From: Aridibacter sp965216195
Lineage (GTDB): Bacteria; Acidobacteriota; Blastocatellia; Pyrinomonadales; Pyrinomonadaceae
Direction of reading: 5' to 3'
NCBI GenBank assembly: GCA_965216195.1
Contig: OZ244151.1
Location: forward strand, 248,001 to 312,000
Length of the DNA: 64,000 nt
In this document: one piece after another, positions 8,309 to 13,994 of the stretch
Position numbering within the stretch: the stretch's first letter is position 1
How the letters are laid out: the number at the start of each line of letters is the position of its first letter
Translations under genes and position numbers: made by a program
The notes under the pieces: generated by a model
The model's database searches: none
Told to the model about the DNA's origin: nothing
The model's input: only the letters and a program-made list of their open reading frames with translations

Positions 8309-8584
8309 TCAATTCAAATTTTTCCACCAATCGTAGATCTCGACTGCCAAGCTGTTAGCCTCAAATTCCGAGGTAAAGAATCCATAGTTGACCGTTAACT
8401 CACTCTCGATAACCCTAGCGAGCTTGTCGAGATCGGCTCCTCTATAAAGGTGACCCAATAGTTTATGAATCATTGCATCGAATTCATTATCGGGTGCCCC
8501 AGGGATCAAACGCCAATCGCCTATAAGCGATCTCATTTCTCTAGTTCTAGATTCAACTTCTCTACTAAGCCCTTTCTTAGTCAT
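8309..8584 (-). CDS. Hypothetical protein, 91 aa, coupled to the decarboxylase
   Basis: No family recognised. The ATG at 8582-8584 overlaps the stop of the preceding DUF3224 gene in ATGACTAA, a layout typical of translational coupling. The sequence is helical and charged (SREVESRTREMRSLIGDWRL, ending VEIYDWWKNLN) without membrane segments. It ends four bases before the decarboxylase start. The tight packing suggests it is expressed with the kynurenine genes, but nothing in the sequence gives a role. Confidence 0.7.
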   Translation of the reverse strand: MTKKGLSREVESRTREMRSLIGDWRLIPGAPDNEFDAMIHKLLGHLYRGADLDKLARVIESELTVNYGFFTSEFEANSLAVEIYDWWKNLN

Positions 8585-8969
8585 TCCCAAGCTCGTAGTC
8601 AATCACGATCGTTTTAGTCGTCTCATCAGAATGAAACTCAATGGTTCCGTGAATTCCTTCGAGTTCGTCGGTTCCGGAGCCAGGAACGATTTTGCCTTCC
8701 GCTTTCATTTCATCTGTCATTCCGCCGTGAATCGCTACGAACGAGCCTTTTCGCCCTTCGATTTCAACGAAAAAACGATCCATGATCGTATAGCCCGCCG
8801 AATCATCCAAAGAGGTGCACATTAAAAGTTTCCCGACGCTCTTACCTTTCATTTCGCCGTCAAAAGTCTTTTTAACCGTAACTTCGGAAAGCGTAGGGCT
8901 TCGCGTAGATTCATCGTAATTTTCGGCATCCCAACCGCTTACAACAAACGGCATCGTAATATTTTTCAT
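8577..8969 (-). CDS. DUF3224 family protein
   Basis: A 130-aa protein with the family pattern: an early Trp-Asp (GWDAENYDES), a long beta-rich body, GYTIMDRFFVEIEGRKGSFV, HGGM and a central GSGTDELEGIHG turn, ending in beta strands. DUF3224 proteins form a small allene-oxide-cyclase-like barrel of unknown activity. The chosen start is the ATG at 8967-8969 (MKNITMPF); an upstream GTG extends the frame but adds residues not expected for the family. It heads the apparent three-gene unit ending with the ACMS decarboxylase. Confidence 0.8.
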   Translation of the reverse strand: MKNITMPFVVSGWDAENYDESTRSPTLSEVTVKKTFDGEMKGKSVGKLLMCTSLDDSAGYTIMDRFFVEIEGRKGSFVAIHGGMTDEMKAEGKIVPGSGTDELEGIHGTIEFHSDETTKTIVIDYELGND

Positions 8970-9049
8970 GTTTTTGTTGGCAGAAACGCGACTGTTAAGG
9001 AGCGTGCGAGAATTAAATTTCACTCCCTTTTGAAAAAGAACACGCTTCC

Positions 9050-9220
9050 TTACGGTCGCGTTTCCGCCTTCTGTTCTTTAACCTTCTCGTCTTCTTCCGC
9101 TTTCTTTTTGTCATCTTGCAGGCGTTTTGCTTTCATAAGTGATAAGGAAAGCTCACGGAGCTGATCAACTTGCTTCAATCTACGGGTAATTGCCTCGCTG
9201 GACATATCAATCGTCTTCAC
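9050..9220 (-). CDS. Small charged protein, partner of the decayed nucleotidyltransferase
   Basis: A 56-aa protein starting with GTG, preceded by AAGGAGG at ideal spacing. It reads VKTIDMSSEAITRRLKQ and continues RELSLSLMKAKR, then a lysine/glutamate-rich tail. It overlaps the end of the nucleotidyltransferase frame by 14 bases, as partner genes of AbiEii-like nucleotidyltransferases often do. The last six codons come from a repeat phrase (CTTACGGTCGCGTTTCCGCC on the plus strand) that recurs at 13.75 kb, so the C-terminus may have been rewritten by a repeat. The function is unknown. Confidence 0.55.
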   Translation of the reverse strand: MKTIDMSSEAITRRLKQVDQLRELSLSLMKAKRLQDDKKKAEEDEKVKEQKAETRP

Positions 9221-9607
9221 GTTTTAGCCTCCTTATATCTATCAAATCTTTTTCTCTGCCAGCCAACTCCTTCATTTTGATTAGACCATCGATCGAAACG
9301 ACCGACAAATTTTTTCCGTCCCACTCCAGAGTTATTTTCGAATCCCAGACATCTTCAACGTGTGACGTTACGAGCAGAAGATCCAAGGAAATAACTTCTC
9401 CATCCTCATCGAATATCGTAGCCCTTCGCTGCAGCAACTTCATAGGACTTTTCGAGCGATCCTTCCTGTATCAAAAAATCGATGTCGGGCGTCGCTCGAG
9501 CAAACCCATGAACAGCTAGCGCCAAACCGCCGCAGACAGCGTATTCGATCTCATTTTCCTCAAAAAGCGGTAATTAATTCCGACAATTCTTCTACGAGTG
9601 TTGCCAT
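9207..9607 (-). pseudogene. Nucleotidyltransferase (AbiEii / MNT-like), two frame breaks
   Basis: Three frames together spell one nucleotidyltransferase. MATLVEELSELITA starts at the ATG 9605-9607. After a one-base slip in the A/T run near 9562-9568 the frame reads EENEIEYAVCGGLALAVHG and ATPDIDFLI, the GG..(D/E)xD nucleotidyltransferase core. A second break near 9405-9415, probably with loss of about 20 codons, leads to SLDLLLVTSHVEDVW and LIKMKELAGREKDLIDIRRL. The segment that normally links these parts is missing, so the gene is almost certainly dead. An intact relative with its partner lies at 47.0-47.7 kb. Such genes occur as toxins or stand-alone nucleotidyltransferases. Confidence 0.75.
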
Positions 9608-9626
9608 TTCTAAACTCTTTAACTTT

Positions 9627-9724
9627 ATAGCCATGCCGTTTACGGCGTGGAACTCGTTATAGGGATTTATTTTAGGGCGTTTTACACATAAATAAAAACC
9701 ACGCCGTAAACGGACGTGGCTAAG
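9627..9724 (+). repeat. Inverted-repeat element, family 1, short copy
   Basis: The left arm TAGCCATGCCGTTTACGGCG and the right arm CGCCGTAAACGGACGTGGCT are near-perfect inverted repeats of about 23 bases around 50 AT-rich bases. Each arm is itself palindromic (CCGTTTACGG). A second copy with a longer centre lies at 12180-12335. The size suggests a non-autonomous REP/MITE-like element; no transposase is present here. Confidence 0.7.
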
Positions 9725-9774
9725 CGGGTTAGTATTGATAAACTAAATTGGAAATTATTCCCCCTCCAATCACC

Positions 9775-9920
9775 TTACCCGAACCCGACATCCAAAAGCG
9801 TTTTTACATTCTCAAGTTTCCAACGCTTCGCCATTAACTCAAGAAAATCTCGGTTATACCAAAATGAGCGAAAATCGCCAAAGTATTCTTCTGAATGTCC
9901 TTTTTCATCCACAATATTAG
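9775..9920 (-). pseudogene. Remnant of a SAM-dependent methyltransferase gene
   Basis: Read on the minus strand, the frame gives VDEKGHSEEYFGDF, RDFLELMAKRW and ENVKTLLDVGFG, then a stop at 9775-9777. This matches the N-terminal helices and SAM-binding motif I (LDVGxGxG) of class I methyltransferases. The upstream start and everything after motif I are gone. A palindromic repeat begins exactly where the N-terminus should be, at about 9920. It is a fragment of about 48 codons, not a gene. Confidence 0.6.
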
Positions 9921-10137
9921 CGGTTGAAAACCGCAGCATATTTGTAGCCCACGATGCAAATCGTGGGAATCGAGACAACACGGGGGCAAGTGGTTGAAAA
10001 CCACGGCATCCTTTTTTTATGTCGCCTTTTTCAACTTTTTCAACGGCCTAATAATCAAACACATTTTAACCCACATCTTGCGAAGTGGGCTAAAAATATA
10101 TTGTCGTTCTCATCGACTAAAACAAAACTGTCTCTCT

Positions 10138-10200
10138 CAACTCACCACAGGCGACGGTTCCATCACGGCTCCGTAAGAATCGCAAGTTCGGTTTGCGAGT
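10138..10200 (-). pseudogene. Degenerate copy of the 3' end of the 3-hydroxyanthranilate dioxygenase gene
   Basis: The minus strand reads RTCDSYGAVMEPSPVVS and stop, against RTCNDCGTVMEPPPVIS and stop in the intact gene at 11009. The nucleotide match is roughly 80 percent over about 57 bases, judged by eye. It lies outside the brnTA module on the side opposite the real gene. Confidence 0.65.
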
Positions 10201-10211
10201 GCAGAAGCCCA

Positions 10212-10265
10212 TACGCAGTAGGGACGTACATTTGGCACACTTACTCCGTGCGTGTTTCTGCAATG
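10212..10265 (+). repeat. Hairpin repeat A, left copy
   Basis: A 54-base unit (ACGCAGTAGGGACGTACATT and following) nearly identical to 10949-11001 and in the same orientation. Its ends are complementary (ACGCAGTA near the left, TACTCCGTGCGT at the right), so it can form a hairpin. The two copies bracket brnTA as direct repeats. Confidence 0.75.
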
Positions 10266-10299
10266 TAGCGACAGGCGGTAGCGTTTCTTACACCACCTA

Positions 10300-10647
10300 T
10301 CAAACGGTTTCCAATTCCGCCTTCAATTTACTCAAGGCATCTTTATTTTTTAGCAGCTTTTCGATGACTTCATCAACGGTCGATTTTGGTTGTGAGCCGT
10401 CGATGGTTTCACGTAAGGTTTGATTTATAAGGGTTTGATAACCAAGTCTGGAATTTTCAGCCTCGGATTTAAAGTGTTCGATAATATCCGCATCGAGATA
10501 GATTGTGATGCGGTTTTTAGATTCTTTGAGTGCTTTTTTGATTGCGGAATCGACAAATTTTGGGCGAGTAATTCGTTTCAAACCTCGTTTGCGAGCTTCT
10601 TCAGAAGTTTCCATATACTCGTAGTCTTTATCTTTTGTATTGCTCAT
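10300..10647 (-). CDS. brnA: BrnA family antitoxin / DNA-binding protein
   Basis: A 115-aa protein with the BrnA-type ribbon-helix-helix C-terminus (ITIYLDADIIEHFKSEAE, GYQTLINQTLRETID). The N-terminus RKRGLKRITRPKFVDSAIKK is basic. BrnA neutralises the BrnT ribonuclease and represses the operon. The start overlaps the 3' end of the brnT frame by 20 bases, the normal toxin-first order. Because the toxin frame carries a stop, this antitoxin may be a survivor without a target, or may act on toxins elsewhere. A C-terminal coiled tail (VIEKLLKNKDALSKLKAELE) extends past the usual domain. Confidence 0.88.
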   Translation of the reverse strand: MSNTKDKDYEYMETSEEARKRGLKRITRPKFVDSAIKKALKESKNRITIYLDADIIEHFKSEAENSRLGYQTLINQTLRETIDGSQPKSTVDEVIEKLLKNKDALSKLKAELETV

Positions 10648-10906
10648 ATTCTTTTACCATCCATCTTTCGGCTTTCCACGCCGTTATCAACCGAATATTG
10701 TCATTTTCGTGGGTGAAGGTAACGTAAACCAAACCGTATTGAGCCTAAAAACCAATTAAATCAAAACGTACTTCCGAAACAGTTGAATGCTCGACATCCT
10801 CAAAGTAAACACCAAAATCATCATCAAAGGCGTCAAGCACCACGGCAAAATCTACCTTGTGCTCTTTGATTACTTTCAAACGTTTCGCTTCATCCCAAAC
10901 GAACAT
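10628..10906 (-). pseudogene. brnT: BrnT family toxin gene with an internal stop codon
   Basis: The frame starts MFVWDEAKRLKVIKEHKVDF, as BrnT toxins do, and ends with ENDNIRLITAWKAERWMVKEY, the BrnT C-terminal block. Codon 54 is TAG (10745-10747), within RFDLIGF-stop-AQYGLVYVTFT, where functional members have a sense codon before the G-x-LYVV strand. No frameshift is present, so this is a single nonsense change. Unless TAG is read through, only the N-terminal 53 residues are made and the ribonuclease core is lost. The overlap with brnA and the upstream promoter are preserved, which suggests recent inactivation. Confidence 0.85.
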
Positions 10907-10911
10907 AATTC

Positions 10912-10940
10912 AGTGTATATGTATAGTATATGTATGTCAA
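10912..10940 (-). promoter_or_regulatory. brnTA promoter with overlapping repeat operator
   Basis: On the minus strand TTGACA and TACACT are separated by 17 bases. The spacer is built from repeated CATATAC words (CATATACTATACATATAC), a likely site for the ribbon-helix-helix protein BrnA. The predicted start of transcription falls at or within a base or two of the brnT ATG, and no ribosome binding site is visible, so the message would be leaderless. Confidence 0.6.
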
Positions 10941-10948
10941 TAAAACTC

Positions 10949-11001
10949 ACGCAGTAAGAGTGTACATTTGGCACACTTACTTCGTGCGTTTTTCTGCACT
11001 G
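10949..11001 (+). repeat. Hairpin repeat A, right copy
   Basis: A direct repeat of 10212-10265 with about six differences. It lies seven bases beyond the stop codon of the dioxygenase gene and could also serve as its transcription terminator, although no T run follows on the minus strand. Confidence 0.75.
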
Positions 11002-11008
11002 GAGTTTA

Positions 11009-11533
11009 TCAGCTAATCACCGGCGGTGGTTCCATGACGGTTCCACAATCATTGCAAGTTCGGTTTTTCTCGTCGCCGTAGAAGCGTTCGAACACTTCCT
11101 GGAACTGCGTCATAATGTTTGTCAAAACAAAATATTCTTCGTAGAGTTTTTCGTTGCAGTTTTCGCAAAACCACATAAGTCCGTCTTTTTCACCTTCGCG
11201 GCGTTGGCGTTCGATTACTAAGCCTACTGTGTTTTCGCCGCGGATCGGGTTGTGCGGAACGCGTGCGGGAAGCATAAAAATTTCACCCTCGCGAATAGGA
11301 ACTTCTACGGCATTGCCATTTTCCTGCACTTTTACGGTGATGTCGCCTTCGAGCTGATAGAAAAATTCTTCGCCTTCCTCCCAATGGTAATCCTTGCGCG
11401 AATTTGGTCCGCCGACCACCATCACGATAAACTCCGAATCTTCATAAACGCACTTATTCCCGACAGGCGGCTTTAGAAGATGTCTATGTTCGTCGATCCA
11501 AGCTTTGAAATTAAAAGGTCTTTGTATTGGCAT
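11009..11533 (-). CDS. 3-hydroxyanthranilate 3,4-dioxygenase
   Basis: A 174-aa cupin dioxygenase that opens the ring of 3-hydroxyanthranilate to give ACMS, the substrate of the decarboxylase encoded at 7.3 kb. The family block GGPNSRKDYHWEEGEEFFYQ carries the substrate arginine, the iron-ligand histidine and the glutamate; ARVPHNPIR carries another histidine. The C-terminus has two CxxC pairs (CENC and CNDCG) for the extra rubredoxin-like iron site of bacterial enzymes. The length matches bacterial NbaC-type proteins. No ribosome binding site is visible, because the region just upstream is an AT-rich word repeat (11535-11620). A degenerate second copy of its 3' end is at 10138-10200. Confidence 0.93.
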   Translation of the reverse strand: MPIQRPFNFKAWIDEHRHLLKPPVGNKCVYEDSEFIVMVVGGPNSRKDYHWEEGEEFFYQLEGDITVKVQENGNAVEVPIREGEIFMLPARVPHNPIRGENTVGLVIERQRREGEKDGLMWFCENCNEKLYEEYFVLTNIMTQFQEVFERFYGDEKNRTCNDCGTVMEPPPVIS

Positions 11534-11616
11534 AGTATTTAGTAATAGGTAGTTAGTGATTGGTAACTAGTATATCGATTGTCTTATAAAATCAATAACC
11601 AAATACTTATTACCAA

Positions 11617-12159
11617 TTACGTCAGTCTTTTTGTCATCCAAATATCCGGTTTCCCAAACCCGTTTGCGTGCGGGATAACACCCGTTATTGTATAACCGCA
11701 TTTTTCATAAAACTCGTATGGATGTCTGCTGAGGTTTTTGATCTTTGCGGCATGCTCCATTGGATCTGGGTAAAGCTCGATTCCGCCTAGGTTTGTTCGA
11801 TTATTTTCGTCGTCACTACCGAGAAAAACGCTCGTGCCGCCACGTTTTAATACTTGTTCTTCAAAATCTTCGAGCATTTTTCGCCCGATGCCTTTTAGTT
11901 TTGAATCGCGGCGAACGACTAAAAGTTCCAATTCCCACGTAACCGGATAAACTTTTGCTCCGATAGTCCATGCTAAAACCTTGCTATTATTAATTCCAAT
12001 TCTGCTGATATTTTCCTTTTTCAAAGACTCATCAAGCGTTTCTTTGCACTCTTTTTCCGTTGACCATGCTTCGGTGCCCGTATCGCTAAAACCGTCAGAC
12101 AGCATTTCCATCATCTGCTGATTAATGCTTTCATCCTTTATTGCATCAACAATTCGCAT
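11617..12159 (-). CDS. GNAT-family N-acetyltransferase, AAC(6')-like
   Basis: A 180-aa acetyltransferase. The acetyl-CoA binding region is LELLVVRRDSKLKGIGRKML (R/Q-x-x-G-x-G/A form), preceded by the beta strand VTWELELLVV and followed by the C-terminal FYEKCGYTITGVIPHANGFG. The order and the last block resemble aminoglycoside 6'-N-acetyltransferases, which is an impression from sequence and not proof of resistance. It converges with no gene and lies between the dioxygenase and an inverted-repeat element. Confidence 0.78.
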   Translation of the reverse strand: MRIVDAIKDESINQQMMEMLSDGFSDTGTEAWSTEKECKETLDESLKKENISRIGINNSKVLAWTIGAKVYPVTWELELLVVRRDSKLKGIGRKMLEDFEEQVLKRGGTSVFLGSDDENNRTNLGGIELYPDPMEHAAKIKNLSRHPYEFYEKCGYTITGVIPHANGFGKPDIWMTKRLT

Positions 12160-12179
12160 TAGCTGATATTCTACCCAAT

Positions 12180-12335
12180 TTAGCCACGTCGTTTACGGCG
12201 TGGGGTAAAATCGCGTCATCTCGTTTAGCACGTTTCAACGTGCTTGCTCTTTGGCTTAAGCCGTTTGAGAAGGACGTTAAAACGCCCTCAAACACGATCG
12301 ATCGAATCTACCACGCCGTAAACGACTTGGCTAAG
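12180..12335 (+). repeat. Inverted-repeat element, family 1, long copy
   Basis: Arms TAGCCACGTCGTTTACGGCG (left) and CGCCGTAAACGACTTGGCTA (right) match the element at 9627-9724. The centre contains further short palindromes (AGCACGTTTCAACGTGCT, GGACGTTAAAACGCCC) and the phrase GGCTTAAGCCGTTTGAG, which resembles the loop of the hairpin at 44664-44736. No coding sequence. Confidence 0.7.
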
Positions 12336-12465
12336 TTCCCGGAATAATAACCAAGTGCTTTTCAATCTTTTGCGGAAACACGCACGTAGTAAGTGTGTCA
12401 GACTTCGATTTTGCATTTGCTCCGCGAGAGCTTCTACAAAACCGCGTATCGAAGACCAAAACTTA
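12336..12465. other. Spacer with repeat fragments
   Basis: No gene seen. It contains a partial copy of hairpin repeat A (ACGCACGTAGTAAGTGTGTC near 12372) and inverted words TCGATTTTGC / CGCGTATCGAAG. It separates an inverted-repeat element from the end of the DUF1697 gene. Confidence 0.45.
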
Positions 12466-12996
12466 CTAAAGCTCTGTAATCTTATTTACAGTCCGCCAAT
12501 TTCGAGCCGTCGCGGGCGTTTTCAGTTTATTGTCAATATATTTTTTCGCGAGAATGCTGTCCATAAAACCCTTTTTCGAAAGAGCGTAAACCTCGCGTCC
12601 GCTTACGGCGAATTTTTCGTTTTCGGTATTATGCGAAACAAGCAGATCGGCGTTTTCCTGTGATAAAGCCATTTTCAGGAAAACCACAAAAAGCTTTGTG
12701 TGATCGTCGTCGTGTTCCTTTTCAAACGGATTTTTTGAGATCACATCTTCGATCTCTTTTGACGAGCGAATCATCACTTTGATCTCAAGAGAGAAGTTCT
12801 CTTCGACGGCTTTTTCTAATTTCTTTTCGAGTGTTTCATTTTTTGTTTTCCGTGTATCGAACGCAACATTTCCGCTGGCGATGTAGCTTTTTACGTTTCC
12901 AAAACCTAGCAACACAAACATCTCGCGAAGTTTGTCCATTTTGAGCTTGTTGTGTCCGCCGACGTTTATGCCGCGGAAAAGTGCTACGTATCTCAT
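12466..12996 (-). CDS. DUF1697 family protein
   Basis: A 176-aa protein beginning MRYVALFRGINVGGHNKLKM, the hallmark of DUF1697 (YALLRGINVGG). It continues with the conserved SYIASGNVAFDT strand and ends NWRTVNKITEL, corresponding to the family's RNWNT motif. These cytoplasmic alpha/beta proteins have no established activity. The gene stands alone between two inverted-repeat elements (12180-12335 and 13018-13193), which suggests it is part of a rearranged patch. Confidence 0.88.
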   Translation of the reverse strand: MRYVALFRGINVGGHNKLKMDKLREMFVLLGFGNVKSYIASGNVAFDTRKTKNETLEKKLEKAVEENFSLEIKVMIRSSKEIEDVISKNPFEKEHDDDHTKLFVVFLKMALSQENADLLVSHNTENEKFAVSGREVYALSKKGFMDSILAKKYIDNKLKTPATARNWRTVNKITEL

Positions 12997-13017
12997 GTAT
13001 TTTGCTTCAAGAATAAC

Positions 13018-13193
13018 TTGCCACGAGTTTTAACTCGTGGAACATAAAGCTGTTGCTTTCGGCTTTAGCCAAACAAAAATAAAAGCAATGTTCGAAATGC
13101 TTTAGCTAAAGCTCTAAGGAACTAAATTCATTTGAATTTGGCTAAAGCCAGCTTTCTCGAAACACCGCAACCACGAGTTAAAACTCGTGGCAA
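13018..13193 (+). repeat. Nested inverted-repeat element, family 2
   Basis: The outer arms TTGCCACGAGTTTTAACTCG and CGAGTTAAAACTCGTGGCAA are perfect inverted repeats of 23 bases, and each arm is palindromic. The inner arms GGCTTTAGCCAAA (13061-13073) and TTTGGCTAAAGCC (13137-13149) are also inverted. The whole 176 bases can fold as a long hairpin. No coding capacity. Confidence 0.75.
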
Positions 13194-13218
13194 TTGATAA
13201 AAGCGAAATTACAAAAAG

Positions 13219-13638
13219 CTAATCAATCGTTGCAATTACCTTCAATTCAATCGCAATCGGCGTTGGTAAAGACTTTATCTCAACGGTTGTTCGACAAGGT
13301 TGATTATCAGCAAAGTATTCCGCGTAGATTCTATTGTAAGTCTTAAAATCGTCTTTCATATTCGTCAGAAAAACGGTGACATCAACTATCTGTTCCCAAC
13401 TTGACCCTGCCGATTCAACGATCGCCCGTACATTTGTAAAAACCGAATGACACTGCGTTTCGATGTCGTAAGAAACGATCTCACCGTTTTCGTTTAGCTC
13501 AACGCCGGGGATCTTCTTCGTCCCTTTTTCACGCGGTCCAACGCCGGAAAGAAAAAGCAGGTTGCCAACTCTGCGTGCATGTGGGTAAAGCCCGACAGGC
13601 TCAGGGGCTTCATCGGAATTTATGATTTTTTCGGTCAT
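13219..13638 (-). CDS. amnD: RidA-family 2-aminomuconate deaminase
   Basis: A 139-aa Rid-family protein. It has the N-terminal PVGLYPHARRVGNLLFLSG, the GVELNENGEIVSYDIETQ insert seen in 2-aminomuconate deaminases, and the carboxylate-binding arginine in QPCRTTVEIKSLP. In this pathway it removes ammonia from 2-aminomuconate to give 4-oxalocrotonate (2-hydroxymuconate), acting as a homotrimer in the cytoplasm. General imine deaminase activity (RidA) is the alternative, but proximity to the aminomuconate-semialdehyde dehydrogenase gene and the insert favour AmnD. Confidence 0.85.
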   Translation of the reverse strand: MTEKIINSDEAPEPVGLYPHARRVGNLLFLSGVGPREKGTKKIPGVELNENGEIVSYDIETQCHSVFTNVRAIVESAGSSWEQIVDVTVFLTNMKDDFKTYNRIYAEYFADNQPCRTTVEIKSLPTPIAIELKVIATID

Positions 13639-13774
13639 ACATAACTACTTTTTTATTGGACTAGATCTAAATTTTGACGAAACAGGCAGAAACACGAGTG
13701 CCAACGAGTGTGCGGTATTTTCAAGTTACCGACTGCTTACGAGGCACACTTCCTAACGGTCGCGCTTCCGCCTT

Positions 13775-13951
13775 CTATTTCCTCTCACCCTCATAAACCG
13801 CGTGAGCACATTCCACAAAAAGATCGAGATAATACCCACGCATTTCTTCCTGCGAAAGCTGCCTCGCTTCCTTTTCGGCGATGAACTTCATAAGTTCAAA
13901 CGCCACTTCTTCACCTGTTTCTATTCTGATTGGTTGTGTTTCTTCTGCCAT
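13775..13951 (-). CDS. Small hypothetical protein between deaminase and dehydrogenase
   Basis: A 58-aa frame starting MAEETQPIRIETGEEVAFEL at an ATG preceded by TTAGGAGAGA. It is acidic and helical (EKEARQLSQEEMRGYYLDLF, then VECAHAVYEGERK). It lies 44 bases downstream of the dehydrogenase stop and upstream of the deaminase, all on one strand, so it is probably cotranscribed. No family is recognised. Its strong ribosome binding site and lack of internal rare features support a real gene. Confidence 0.65.
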   Translation of the reverse strand: MAEETQPIRIETGEEVAFELMKFIAEKEARQLSQEEMRGYYLDLFVECAHAVYEGERK

Positions 13952-13994
13952 AAATCTCTCCTAAGTCGGTACCGTCGGCGATAGTACTGACAAT

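Larger units (their letters stand above)
9725..10299. other. Repeat-rich spacer with gene debris
   Basis: This stretch carries no intact gene. From left to right it holds a methyltransferase remnant (9775-9920), palindromes GCGGTTGAAAACCGC (9920-9934), CCCACGATGCAAATCGTGGG (9948-9967) and GTGGTTGAAAACCAC (9990-10004), an imperfect palindrome at 10070-10089, a degenerate copy of the 3' end of the dioxygenase gene (10138-10200), and a hairpin repeat (10212-10265) that recurs beyond brnTA. Confidence 0.65.

Noticed and set aside
9920..10004. The regularly spaced palindromes considered as a CRISPR array.
   Set aside because: Different units, irregular spacing and no spacer-repeat periodicity; no cas genes in the window.
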